Positions 26,072-34,896 of a stretch of 58,219 nucleotides of DNA are shown piece after piece. The notes under the pieces were generated by a model. That model made no database searches. It was not told the DNA's origin and saw nothing but the letters and a program-made list of their open reading frames with translations. Origin of the DNA: an uncultured Myxococcales bacterium (GTDB lineage: Bacteria > Myxococcota_A > UBA9042 > DTJE01); the NCBI GenBank assembly GCA_903847405.1, contig CAINDP010000133.1, forward strand, positions 1 to 58,219, in the 5' to 3' direction. Position 1 is the stretch's first letter, and every line of letters begins with the position of its first letter. A program made the translations under genes and the position numbers.

Positions 26072-26557
26072 ATGGACACCGCCATTCCCCTGCTGTTTCG
26101 CTTCACCGCCTACATGTGCTTCGGCCTGGTGATGGAAACCCTGTGCGCGATCGACGGCATCGAGCGCCTGGTCGGGCGTCCGATCCCGCGCAGGGTGCCG
26201 AAGAAGTACCTCGAAGGCTTCGTCAGCGCCTACATGATCCCCCTCCACGGCCTGGGCGTGCTGTTCCTGATGGAACCCCTGATTGACATCGTGGCGCCCG
26301 TGTCCTGGCCGTTCCGGGTGGCTGTCTACGCCGCGGGCCTCACGGTCTGCGAAATGGGCTGGGGCTGGATCCTGGACAAGACCCTGGGGTTCTTCCCCTG
26401 GGACTACTACTCCCTGTCGAAGTGGAAGATCGGCAAGCGCGGCTACTCGCTGTGGACGCTGGTGCCGATGTGGGGCTTCGCCGGGATGGTCCTGGAGCAG
26501 TACTGCGGGCTGATCCGCTACCTGTCGCCGTTCGTGTCGACCTACTTCGGCTATTGA
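26072..26557 (+). CDS. Small multi-span membrane protein, CmpB-like
   Basis: 161 residues, about four hydrophobic spans. The pattern KTLGFFPWDYYSLSKWKIGKRGYSLWTLVPMWGFAGMVLE (about 106-145, quoted here only in part: FPWDYYSLS and SLWTLVPMWG) resembles the family annotated as putative ABC-transporter type IV / CmpB, whose function is not known. Start ATG at 26072 with GGAGG about 10 bases upstream. Lies behind the SDR gene and overlaps the convergent AlaX gene by 7 bases at the 3' end. Could help the SDR as a membrane partner; no direct evidence. Confidence 0.75.
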   Translation: MDTAIPLLFRFTAYMCFGLVMETLCAIDGIERLVGRPIPRRVPKKYLEGFVSAYMIPLHGLGVLFLMEPLIDIVAPVSWPFRVAVYAAGLTVCEMGWGWILDKTLGFFPWDYYSLSKWKIGKRGYSLWTLVPMWGFAGMVLEQYCGLIRYLSPFVSTYFGY

Positions 26558-27738
26558 GGGCTGCGTTCGCCGGCCCGGACGCCCACGAAGGCCTCGGCCT
26601 CCGCCCGTCGATCCAGGCGGGTCGCCTTGCCCTGGTAGGCCCCGCCGCGCCCGCCGCCGCGCCCTTCCAGGATCCGCGCGACCTCGGGGCCCGTCGCCGC
26701 GACCCGCTCCTCCGGGCCCGCCACCAGGAACACGCCCTCGCGATCCCCGGCGGTGGCCAGCACCAGCAGGTCCGGGCGCGCCTCCCGGGCGGCGTTCGCC
26801 ACGGCGTGCAATGTGTCCATGTCCACCTGGGGGGAATGGAAGGCGACGGCCGCATCGCCCGTCCGCGCCAGGTCCCGCCCGATCGTCACCGCCCGCTGGG
26901 CGCGCAGTTCCTTGAGGGCCTTGTCGGTCGCGCGGCGCTCCAGGACCAGCCGTTCGATGGCGGGCAGGTGCTCATCGGTTCCGCAGGTCAGCACGCGGGT
27001 CAGCGAGCGGTCGCGCTCCAGGGCCCGGTCCAGTTCGCGCAGCACCCGCCCCCCCGCGATGAACGACAGCCGGGTCCCGCGCGAGATGCGCTCGGTCCCC
27101 AGCAGCTTCAGCGCCTGCAGTTCCGACGTGTTCGCGACGTGGATGCCGCCGCAGGTGTTCAGGTCGATCCCGTCGATTTCGATCAGCCGCAGGGGCCCGG
27201 TGAGCCCCTCGGGCAGGCGCCGCGACCGGACGCCCAGTTCGGCCATGTGCTCCCGATCGGTGATCCGGACGCGCACGGGGTGGGCCTCCCGGATCCGCGC
27301 GTTCACCTCGGCCTCCATGGCCCGGAGGTCGGACTCGGGCAGGGCATCGACGTCCAGTTCGACGTCGGAACGGTCGGGCCCCAGGTGGAACGCGATGGTG
27401 CGCCAGCCGACCCGATCCAGGAGCGTGGCGGTCAGCAGGTGCTGCGCGGTGTGCTGCTGCATGTGGTCGTACCGGCGGACCCAGTCCACCACGGCGTCCA
27501 CCACTCCCGACACGGGGGTCGCCAGGTGATGCACCACCGCGCCGTCCTCCCGCCTTCGCAGCGACAGCACGGGGACGCCCCCCACGGTACCGCCGTCCGA
27601 GGGCTGGCCGCCGCCCTCCGGGTACAGCGGCGTCCGGGACAGCACCACGTCGAACCCGTCGGCGGCGGGCACGCATTCCAGGACCTCGGCCTGCAGCGTC
27701 CGCAGGCCGGCGTCCTCCTGGCAGGGCAGCAGTTCCAT
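26551..27738 (-). CDS. AlaX-type alanyl-tRNA editing protein with DHHA1 domain
   Basis: 395 residues. It holds the AlaRS editing part without the aminoacylation core: LYPEGGGQPSDGG (about 39-50), metal ligands HTAQH (His96, His100) and CGGIH (Cys196, His200), then a helical linker (about 250-300) and a DHHA1-like domain ending GGGRGGAYQGKA. The complete zinc site predicts active deacylation of Ser- or Gly-tRNA(Ala). The CGGTH of the family is CGGIH here. The ATG at 27738 is preferred because GAGG lies 5 bases upstream; a TTG at 27771 overlapping the Rieske stop is the alternative. Third in a same-strand run after DUF5777-like and Rieske genes. Confidence 0.92.
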   Translation of the reverse strand: MELLPCQEDAGLRTLQAEVLECVPAADGFDVVLSRTPLYPEGGGQPSDGGTVGGVPVLSLRRREDGAVVHHLATPVSGVVDAVVDWVRRYDHMQQHTAQHLLTATLLDRVGWRTIAFHLGPDRSDVELDVDALPESDLRAMEAEVNARIREAHPVRVRITDREHMAELGVRSRRLPEGLTGPLRLIEIDGIDLNTCGGIHVANTSELQALKLLGTERISRGTRLSFIAGGRVLRELDRALERDRSLTRVLTCGTDEHLPAIERLVLERRATDKALKELRAQRAVTIGRDLARTGDAAVAFHSPQVDMDTLHAVANAAREARPDLLVLATAGDREGVFLVAGPEERVAATGPEVARILEGRGGGRGGAYQGKATRLDRRAEAEAFVGVRAGERSPQ

Positions 27739-27767
27739 GAAAACCTCGCGGGCAGGGTGGATTGGCG

Positions 27768-28166
27768 TCAATCGTCCAGCGTCACGATGATCCGCTCACC
27801 GGACAGGGAGCATTCGTAGGTGCGGATCGGCCGGGGGGACGGGCCCGACAGGACCTTCCCGTCCGGGCTGAACGAGGACGCGTGGCACGGACACTGGAGG
27901 TTGGCCGCCTTCGCGTTCCACGCGACCGAGCAGTTCTGGTGGGGGCAGGTCGGGTCGTACGCCCTCACGGTCGCTTCCGTGTCCCGCACGAAGAGGATCG
28001 AGCGATCCTTGATTTTCAGCGTGACCGACCCGCCGACGGTCTTCAGGGCCTCGGCCTTGTCCAGGCCGACCGCCATCTTCTTCGCGAAGGCCCGGCGCGC
28101 CGGCAGCAGGATGGCGGCGACGATCGCGCCGATGGAAGCCTTCAGGAACCCGCGACGGTCGAACAT
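27768..28166 (-). CDS. Tat-exported Rieske 2Fe-2S protein
   Basis: 132 residues. The N-terminus DRRGFLKASIGAIVAAILL is a twin-arginine signal or anchor, so the protein is exported folded. Cluster motifs are CPHQNC (Cys74, His76, Cys79) and CPCHASSF (Cys92, Cys94, His95): the full set of two Cys, two His plus the disulfide pair typical of high-potential bc1-type Rieske centres. It is much smaller than a bc1 Rieske subunit and no cytochrome b gene is near, so it is likely a periplasmic electron carrier. Strong ribosome site AAGGAGG. Placed 29 bases after a beta-barrel gene. Confidence 0.93.
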   Translation of the reverse strand: MFDRRGFLKASIGAIVAAILLPARRAFAKKMAVGLDKAEALKTVGGSVTLKIKDRSILFVRDTEATVRAYDPTCPHQNCSVAWNAKAANLQCPCHASSFSPDGKVLSGPSPRPIRTYECSLSGERIIVTLDD

Positions 28167-28195
28167 TGGGGGCCTCCTTCAATCCCTGGAACCGG

Positions 28196-29302
28196 TCAGT
28201 GGGGCAACTGGAACTCGCGCTGGATCTGGAACCCGATGATCAGGTCCTTGTATCCGCGACGGGTGTTCGCCACGATGCCGTCCGCCCCGATGTACTGCGT
28301 GTTGCTGAGCATCAGCGAAAAGACGTGCCGGGGCGACAGGAATTTCCAGGCGGTCGAGAAGGTCGGCCACTTCGCGCCGTACCCCGCCACCCGGAAGGTC
28401 GCCTCGACGTTCCACGCCAGCCAGGGAAGGATGCGGATTTCGACCGCGCCGGGCACGGCCAGGGACCACTGCGTGTCCCGGTTGGACTTCACGTCGCCGG
28501 ACGAGTCGCTGTGGAACATCAGGCCGGTGCCGATGGTCAGGCGCTTGAACAGCATCCGGCTGATCAGCAACTGGCCGAAACCGCCCGCGGCGTCCTGGGC
28601 GTTCTTCTGCGAGAACCAGGTCACGCCGGCCCGGACGGCCATGTCGATGTAGTGCCGGTCGGCCCGCAGGAACTGCCACTTCATGTCGAACTCGTAGGTG
28701 TCGAAGGCGTCGGTGGCGTTGTTCAGGCGGTACACCCCGGCGTCCAGTCCGTCCAGGATCCCGAAGCGCAGCCCCAGGCCGATGCGCAGGTTGCCCGAGT
28801 CCAGGCCGAAGAAGTCGTTCCACGAGTTCTCGTTGAACGCGGCCTGGAAGGTCCGGTGGTCCACGACCAGCAGGAAGGCGTGCTTCCGGGTCGTGGTGGC
28901 GAACGGGACGTTGGTGGCGCGCTCGGCCCCGACGATCTGCGCCAGGTCCCACTTCGGATCCTCGGTCACCACGACGGCCTCGACCTCCTCCACGACCTCG
29001 TCGGCCGGGGCGGGGGTGGCTACGGGGGCCGCGGCGGGCTCGGCAACGGGGGCCGCTGCGGGCTCGGCGTAAACCGGCGCGGGCGCAGCAGGCTCGGCGA
29101 GGATCGGCGCCGGTTGCTCCGTGGGCGTCGCGGGGGCAGCCGGCGCCATCTCGGCCGCGGGCTCGGCCATCGCCTCCGGCGGCGGTTTCGGTGCGTCGTC
29201 CGCCCTGGCCGGCAGCGCGAACGCCGCCAGGATCAGGGGGGACAGCAGCCACGCGAAGGCCTTGGACCCGAGGCGCGGTGACCGGGCGACGAACGTTTGC
29301 AT
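28196..29302 (-). CDS. DUF5777-like outer-membrane beta-barrel protein
   Basis: 368 residues: signal peptide ending ALPARADD, a Pro/Ala/Glu-rich stretch (about 36-105), then a beta-rich domain starting RKHAFLLVVDHRTFQAAFNE with alternating patterns and repeated GLGLRFGI, GAGVTWF-like strands, ending in the barrel-style tail LIIGFQIQREFQLPH. The layout agrees with DUF5777, a barrel family often found near Rieske proteins and cytochromes. GGAG 6 bases before ATG. It may carry electrons or ligand across the outer membrane together with the downstream Rieske protein; the pairing is seen, the role is inferred. Confidence 0.78.
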   Translation of the reverse strand: MQTFVARSPRLGSKAFAWLLSPLILAAFALPARADDAPKPPPEAMAEPAAEMAPAAPATPTEQPAPILAEPAAPAPVYAEPAAAPVAEPAAAPVATPAPADEVVEEVEAVVVTEDPKWDLAQIVGAERATNVPFATTTRKHAFLLVVDHRTFQAAFNENSWNDFFGLDSGNLRIGLGLRFGILDGLDAGVYRLNNATDAFDTYEFDMKWQFLRADRHYIDMAVRAGVTWFSQKNAQDAAGGFGQLLISRMLFKRLTIGTGLMFHSDSSGDVKSNRDTQWSLAVPGAVEIRILPWLAWNVEATFRVAGYGAKWPTFSTAWKFLSPRHVFSLMLSNTQYIGADGIVANTRRGYKDLIIGFQIQREFQLPH

Positions 29303-29366
29303 GACCCGCTCCAGGCAACAGGGGTCGGGGCCGATGCCCCGGGACTGCGGACGGTGGTGAAGGATA

Positions 29367-32300
29367 TCACGGGATCGAGCGGGGGGAAGCGGCTGGATCG
29401 GGGTGGCGGCGCGCCCGCGCCCGGGCCAGGATCAGCAGGACCGCCAGGGCGAACAGGGAGGCCGCCGCGGATCCGGCCGGGGGGCCGCGCGGGGCCGCAG
29501 CGCACCCGCCGGAACCGGTCGATGCCGCGGGGGGGACATCCGTGGACGGCACGTCCCCGACGACGTCGGTCGCGACCGTGTCGGGAGGCACGTCCGCCTG
29601 GACCTCGGGCACGTCGGAATCCCCGGCCGTGTCGGGCTGGGGTTCCGGCGGCGCCGGGGGCGGCTCCCATCCGGGCAGCGGGCGCTGCAGCGGGTCGAAG
29701 TCGTCGAACAGCACCGACGCCGGCACCGTCCCGCCGTCGGGCTCGCCGGCCAGCGTCACGGCCAGCACCTTCACCCGCGGATCGTCGGGCAGCGTGAGCG
29801 TCACGGCCCCCGCGGGCACGTCCAGCACGTAGTGGAACAGGTAGCTGAAGGCGTACACGTCGTCGCCGGCCGCCTTGTGGCGGTGCGTCCCGTACCAGGC
29901 CACCTCGGCCTGCTTCAAGTAGGCCGGCACGGCAGGCATGGGCGTCTCCTGGAACACCCCGTCCACCAACCGGCTGTCCCACTGGCCGATGAAGCCGCCG
30001 TGGTCCTGGATCGGGAGCGTCGTGGCCTGTGTGCCCACCCGGAACGTCGCATCGACGTCGCCGACGGCCGCGGCCAGGACGTGCAGGCGCTCGCCTTCCA
30101 GCGGCTGGATCGGGATCACCTGGCCCGCGCACGCCAGGGCGTTCTGCGCACCGGGGGCCGTCGGACCCAGCACGAATCCCACACCCGCCACGTCCAGCGT
30201 CGCGGGGAACTGCTCGGCCGCCCAGGCCACGCCCGCCGCGGCATCGAACGCGCCGTCGTCCCGGGCCTCGTTGAACGACACCACGTCCGTGTCGAATTCC
30301 AGGGCCTGGGGCCGGGAGGCGGTTCCGGTCAGAGGGCTTGCCGGCGCCACCAGGCGCACCGCGAACGTCCGGGGCTGGAACGGCGTCAGGTCGGTCACCA
30401 GTTCGCCGTCGGACACCGCGGCCATGCCCTTCGGCTGCTCGTCGCCCCGGATTTCCCGGGCCTGGGCGATCCCGGTCCCGACGGTGACGTGGACGCCCGT
30501 CCGCAGCGTGCCGGAGGTTTCCTGCAGGCGGACCACGATTTCGTCCGAGTCCTCGGCCCGCTTCAGGGCGCGGATGGCAACGGCGGGATCGGACACCCGG
30601 GCGAACCCGAAGGACCGGCCCAGGGCGCCCGCGTGCGACGGCGCCTGGAACGCAGTCAGCGGCTGGTTGAACCGCGCGGCCTGGTCCGCGGTCCCGTTGG
30701 TCCAGTCGCCCGTGTGGCCATACAGCGCCCACGCGGTCCGGTGACGCCCCAGGTCGTTCGTGTCGTGGTGGAAGTCCGGCATCATGGACGTGTGGATCAG
30801 CGTCAGGTACAGGGTGGCGTCGTCCGGCTTGTGCCAGCCCACCTTGTCCAGCGACAGGATGGAAGCGCCGTACAGGCCGCCTTCGGGCGTCACGTCCGCC
30901 CACTGCTGGGCCGGAACCTCGTACAGAAGAGGGGTCGAATTCGGGCGGCGAATCACGCCCAGGCCCAGATCGAACGTGGCCTCGGGCGCCGACGCCTTCA
31001 GCGGGAACTCGACCTTCAGCAGCGACATCCGGGTCCCCCAGTCGATGTCGGCGTTCCACACCAGGCGATCGCCCGTGTCGCCACCCTCCAGGCTGACGCG
31101 CAGGACGAAGGTGGAGGAGCCGTTTTCCACGCCGTACTCGCGCCGGATCTCGACCGTGGCCCGGGCGGGGCCCGACTCGATCACCCGGATGTCCGCGCTG
31201 GACTGGACGTACTCGCGCACGCCGTCCGCCAGGTTGTACCAGGGGATTTCCCACGCCGGGTAGGTGAACGACGTGTCGGGGAATTCCGCCAGGCGCACGG
31301 GTCCGGCCAGGATTTCGCGGCCGGCCACCTTGTCGAACACGCTGAACACGTCGCCGTTGCCGTCGATTTTCACCTTGTACCGGGCGTTCTCCAGGATTTC
31401 CTTCGAGGCGGACAGCGGGGTGTGCAGCGCGCAGGGCACGTCCGAGGGGCGGGCGTCGAACACCGCGAACCCGGTGGCGGGAACGCGGGCCAGGAAGGCC
31501 ACGTCCACCGCGCCGTCGTGGGTCCCGGTCACCTGCGCGGGCACTTCCGCGCCGTCGGGCCCGAAGACGCGCACGTAGGTCGGGACGCGGTCCGGGAACC
31601 GCACGACCGCGTCGATCACGTCATGGCGATCCGTCGCGACGGCGTTGTACACCACCAGCGGAACGCCCTCGGCCGTCGTGTCCAGGGCCCGGGACACCGC
31701 GCCCGCGGCCGCCGACAGCACGGTGGCGAACCGGTGCAGGGCGATCAACTCGTCGTTCCACGAATAGGAATAGACCTCGGGGATGCTGGTCCCGGTGAGG
31801 TCGTCGTGGAACTGGTGCACCAGGAACCGGAACCACGCGTCCGTCAGCCAGGCGCCCGGGTAGGGCAGGGCGCCCAGCCAGTCGGCCGCCACCGCCGCCC
31901 GTTCCGCCGCGTCGCCCAACTGCTCGTTGCGGCGGTTCCAGCGCTTCATCGCGCACTGGGACGTGTACGACCCCGTGCCGTGCGTGCTGAGGACCAGTTC
32001 GCCGTCGTACAGGGGCAGGGCGGCGACCTGCGCGTCGGTCAGGTCGCGGAACATCTGGTCCGACGGTGCGGACAGCACCTGGATGGGGCCGGCGCCGGCG
32101 ATGCCGACCTCCAACTCCTGCACGTCCGCTTCGCGGACCGCGCCGCCCTGATCCCCCACGCCAAAGTAGCCGTAGCCGAACCGCAGGCCGGACTTTGCCT
32201 CTTCCCGGTCCAGCGCCGCGGTCCAGTTCTGCGATTTGGACCAGTCGTCGACGATCCCGCCGACGTAGTTCCCCGGGTCCAGGGCCGCCGTGATTTCCGC

Positions 32301-32933
32301 CCCGTCGGGACCGCGCCACCGGCCCACGTCGAAGGGGATGCCGTAGACCGAACCCCAGTGCAGTTTCTGGGTCGAAAATCCCTTCAGGCCGCAGTGCGCC
32401 GCCACGGAAGGCAGCGCCCACCCGAACCCGAAGCAGTCCGGCAGGAACACGTCGATGCTGGTCCGGTCGAACTGGCGCCGGAAGAAGCCGTTGCCGTACA
32501 GGAACTGCCGCGTCAGCGACTCGGGCGACACGATGTTCACGTCGCCGCCCTCCAGGGCGCTGCCCGACGGGGACCAGCGCCCGTCGGCCACGTAGCCCTT
32601 CAGGCGCTGCCACAGGTCCGGGTAGTACTCGCGCAACAGATGGTAGCGATGGGCCCCCTCGAAGCCGTACCGGAAGCCGGGGTGCCGATCCATCAGGTCC
32701 ATCGTGTCCCGGAACGTCGCCGGGATGAACTCCTGGATCGTCTGCACGATCGTCCACCACCACTGGGTGTCCAGGTGCGAAACCGCCACCACGTACAGGC
32801 TGTTCGGGGCGACGCCGGCAGGGGCCTCGTCGGCCCGGACCGGGGACGGCGGCAGGGCGCCGGCCAGCGCGACCAGCACCGGAAGTGCACGCAGGGCAAC
32901 GGACAACCGGTTGGACTTGGGGGGTCGCGCCAT
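29367..32933 (-). CDS. Secreted GH38 alpha-mannosidase with MYXO-CTERM-like tail
   Basis: 1,188 residues. Signal peptide 1-34 (ending PVRADEA), then a GH38 catalytic domain: VSHLDTQWWW (metal ligands His53, Asp55), FLPDCFGFGWALPSVAAHCG with the nucleophile Asp166, and a distal TGTSIPEVY-type region. Middle and C-terminal beta domains (about 470-1080) match the mannosidase pattern. A linker of DVP repeats leads to GSGGCAAAPRGPP, a hydrophobic span and RARARR, so the enzyme is probably displayed by a myxosortase-type system. GGAGG 8 bases before ATG. It should cleave alpha-mannosides such as fungal or bacterial mannans; precise linkage is unknown. Confidence 0.9.
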   Translation of the reverse strand: MARPPKSNRLSVALRALPVLVALAGALPPSPVRADEAPAGVAPNSLYVVAVSHLDTQWWWTIVQTIQEFIPATFRDTMDLMDRHPGFRYGFEGAHRYHLLREYYPDLWQRLKGYVADGRWSPSGSALEGGDVNIVSPESLTRQFLYGNGFFRRQFDRTSIDVFLPDCFGFGWALPSVAAHCGLKGFSTQKLHWGSVYGIPFDVGRWRGPDGAEITAALDPGNYVGGIVDDWSKSQNWTAALDREEAKSGLRFGYGYFGVGDQGGAVREADVQELEVGIAGAGPIQVLSAPSDQMFRDLTDAQVAALPLYDGELVLSTHGTGSYTSQCAMKRWNRRNEQLGDAAERAAVAADWLGALPYPGAWLTDAWFRFLVHQFHDDLTGTSIPEVYSYSWNDELIALHRFATVLSAAAGAVSRALDTTAEGVPLVVYNAVATDRHDVIDAVVRFPDRVPTYVRVFGPDGAEVPAQVTGTHDGAVDVAFLARVPATGFAVFDARPSDVPCALHTPLSASKEILENARYKVKIDGNGDVFSVFDKVAGREILAGPVRLAEFPDTSFTYPAWEIPWYNLADGVREYVQSSADIRVIESGPARATVEIRREYGVENGSSTFVLRVSLEGGDTGDRLVWNADIDWGTRMSLLKVEFPLKASAPEATFDLGLGVIRRPNSTPLLYEVPAQQWADVTPEGGLYGASILSLDKVGWHKPDDATLYLTLIHTSMMPDFHHDTNDLGRHRTAWALYGHTGDWTNGTADQAARFNQPLTAFQAPSHAGALGRSFGFARVSDPAVAIRALKRAEDSDEIVVRLQETSGTLRTGVHVTVGTGIAQAREIRGDEQPKGMAAVSDGELVTDLTPFQPRTFAVRLVAPASPLTGTASRPQALEFDTDVVSFNEARDDGAFDAAAGVAWAAEQFPATLDVAGVGFVLGPTAPGAQNALACAGQVIPIQPLEGERLHVLAAAVGDVDATFRVGTQATTLPIQDHGGFIGQWDSRLVDGVFQETPMPAVPAYLKQAEVAWYGTHRHKAAGDDVYAFSYLFHYVLDVPAGAVTLTLPDDPRVKVLAVTLAGEPDGGTVPASVLFDDFDPLQRPLPGWEPPPAPPEPQPDTAGDSDVPEVQADVPPDTVATDVVGDVPSTDVPPAASTGSGGCAAAPRGPPAGSAAASLFALAVLLILARARARRHPDPAASPRSIP

Positions 32934-32993
32934 GGGGTGTGCCTCCGTGACGCGAAACGATAGTCCAACCCCGGCGCACGTGTCTAATGTTCC

Positions 32994-33440
32994 GTGACGG
33001 CGGTCCCGATGCCCTTTCCCATGCGTATCATGAAACAGCAACGCAGGGCCTGGACGACGATTCGGCGCGTCATCGTGCTGTGCGCCGTCCTGGTCATCGC
33101 CCGCCCCGGGACCGCCGGGATGGTGTCGCTGGACGCCCTGGCCGCCACGACCGGTCCCGCCCGCGAACTGGTGCAGGCCATCCTGCGGATGTGCGGCGAG
33201 GAGGACGCGGCCCGCCAGAACCTGCGCGCCGACCTGGACCAGGCGTTGAGCCTGGCCGAAATGGCCCAGGCGCAGTCCCAGGACGCCGAGGCCGCCATCG
33301 CCCGCGAGGCGCCGTTCCGTCAACTGGACAGCGCGTGGCATTCGACGTTCGAGCCCCGGCCGGCCGCGGAACGCCGCTACACCTCCCCCGGCAATCCGGC
33401 CATTTCCGACGCTGCCCGTTCGCTGCGGGCCGCCCTCTGA
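32994..33440 (+). CDS. Small exported protein of unknown function
   Basis: Up to 148 residues (GTG at 32994; ATG at 33009, 33021 or 33030 are alternatives, none with a strong ribosome site). A basic N-terminus followed by VIVLCAVLVIARPGTAG is a signal peptide or anchor. The rest is helical and rich in Ala, Gln and Glu (MCGEEDAARQNLRADLDQAL, AEMAQAQSQDAEAAIARE), which suggests a coiled coil. No family recognised. Divergent from the mannosidase gene by 60 bases. Base use at third positions fits a real host gene. Confidence 0.6.
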   Translation: MTAVPMPFPMRIMKQQRRAWTTIRRVIVLCAVLVIARPGTAGMVSLDALAATTGPARELVQAILRMCGEEDAARQNLRADLDQALSLAEMAQAQSQDAEAAIAREAPFRQLDSAWHSTFEPRPAAERRYTSPGNPAISDAARSLRAAL

Positions 33441-33543
33441 CGCGCCCCTCGCCCGACCCGCTCCAACATCTTTCGCCCGTTTTCTTGCGGACCCTGCAAT
33501 TTCGGGGATGCGTCGGGCCCCCCTTTGGTCCTACAATCGCGCC

Positions 33544-34788
33544 ATGGAAGCCATCAACCCAGATGACCTCGTTGTCCTGCATGTAACCGGCCCCGACCGA
33601 CCCGGCATCACCGCGGTCCTCACCGGCATCTTCGCCCGGGAACGGGCGCGGCTGGTGGACCTGGGCCAGTCGGTCCTGCACGGCCACCTGACGCTGTCGG
33701 CCTTCGTCGAGGTCCCGCCCGGGTCCGACGTCCTGCGCCAGACGCTGTTCAAGGTGTCCGAAATGGGGCTGCGGCTGGAAGTTTCGATGTACCGGCCGGC
33801 CGTGAACGACCCGGCGCACGACGGGGCGACCTGCGCCCTGTGCGTGACGCTGCTGGGGGCGCTGGAGGACGGCGTCGCCGTCGGCCGGACCACCGAGTAC
33901 CTCGCGGACAAGGGCCTGAACATCCGCGAGATCCGCACCCTGTCGCGCCGCCGGCTGACGGGCCTGGAACTGATCGTGGACCTGCCGCCCGAGCGTCGCC
34001 TGACCGCGGGGGAAATGCGGGCGCTGCGGGGCGAAATCCTGGCGCTGTCGGGACGCCTGGGCGTGGACATGGCGGTCCAGCGGGACGGCGTGGGCCGTCG
34101 CAGCAAGCGGCTGGTCTGCATGGACGTGGACTCGACGTTCATCCAGATGGAAGTGATCGACGAACTGGCCAAGATGGCGGGTTGCGGGGAACAGGTTTCC
34201 CTGATCACCGAACGGGCGATGCGCGGCGAAATCGACTTCCCCGGGGCGCTGCGGGAACGCGTGGCGCTGCTGGCCGGCCTTCCCATGGAGCAGGCGCGGC
34301 GGCTGCTGGACGACGTGCCCATGACGCCCGGCGCCGAGGTCCTGGTGCGGACGCTGAAGGCCCTGGGCATGCGCATCGGCCTGGTCAGCGGCGGGTTCAC
34401 GTTCTTCGTGGACGAACTGAAGCACCGGTTCGGCCTGGACTTCGCCTTTGCCAACACCCTGGAAGTCGAGGAAGGCAGGATCACGGGGCTGGTGAAGGGC
34501 CAGATCGTGGACGCCGACCGGAAGGCCCAGGTCCTGTCCGACATGGCGCACGTCTACGACTGCCGGCTGGACCAGTGCGTGGCGGTCGGCGACGGCGCGA
34601 ACGACATGCACATGCTGCGCCTGGCCGGGCTGGGGGTCGCCTTCCGGGCCAAGCCGCGCCTGCAGGCCGAAGCCGACCTCAGCCTGAACGCCTCGTCCCT
34701 GACGGGCGTCCTGTACCTGATGGGCTTTTCCGAGCGCGACGTGGCCGAACTGGCCGGCGACGTGCCGGAGGGCTGCTCGGGACGCTGA
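33544..34788 (+). CDS. serB: Phosphoserine phosphatase with two ACT domains
   Basis: 414 residues. Two ACT-like domains (about 8-85 and 95-170, LHVTGPDRPGITAVLTGIF is the first) precede a HAD phosphatase core: motif I MDVDSTFIQME with nucleophile Asp194 and acid Asp196, motif II VSGGFTFF, and motif III/IV GDGANDMHML. This is the SerB arrangement, last step of serine biosynthesis from 3-phosphoglycerate. The tandem ACT form, as in mycobacteria and proteobacteria, often senses serine. ATG at 33544; SD is weak. Stand-alone transcription unit between divergent and lipoprotein genes. Confidence 0.96.
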   Translation: MEAINPDDLVVLHVTGPDRPGITAVLTGIFARERARLVDLGQSVLHGHLTLSAFVEVPPGSDVLRQTLFKVSEMGLRLEVSMYRPAVNDPAHDGATCALCVTLLGALEDGVAVGRTTEYLADKGLNIREIRTLSRRRLTGLELIVDLPPERRLTAGEMRALRGEILALSGRLGVDMAVQRDGVGRRSKRLVCMDVDSTFIQMEVIDELAKMAGCGEQVSLITERAMRGEIDFPGALRERVALLAGLPMEQARRLLDDVPMTPGAEVLVRTLKALGMRIGLVSGGFTFFVDELKHRFGLDFAFANTLEVEEGRITGLVKGQIVDADRKAQVLSDMAHVYDCRLDQCVAVGDGANDMHMLRLAGLGVAFRAKPRLQAEADLSLNASSLTGVLYLMGFSERDVAELAGDVPEGCSGR

Positions 34789-34896
34789 TCCGGTCTTGCG
34801 CGTTGCCGCATACTTCACGAGAATGTCACGGCCGCGACGGGGGCGATACGGCCCGTCCCGGTGCATGACCGACACCTCCGGGAGGAAACAGGACCC

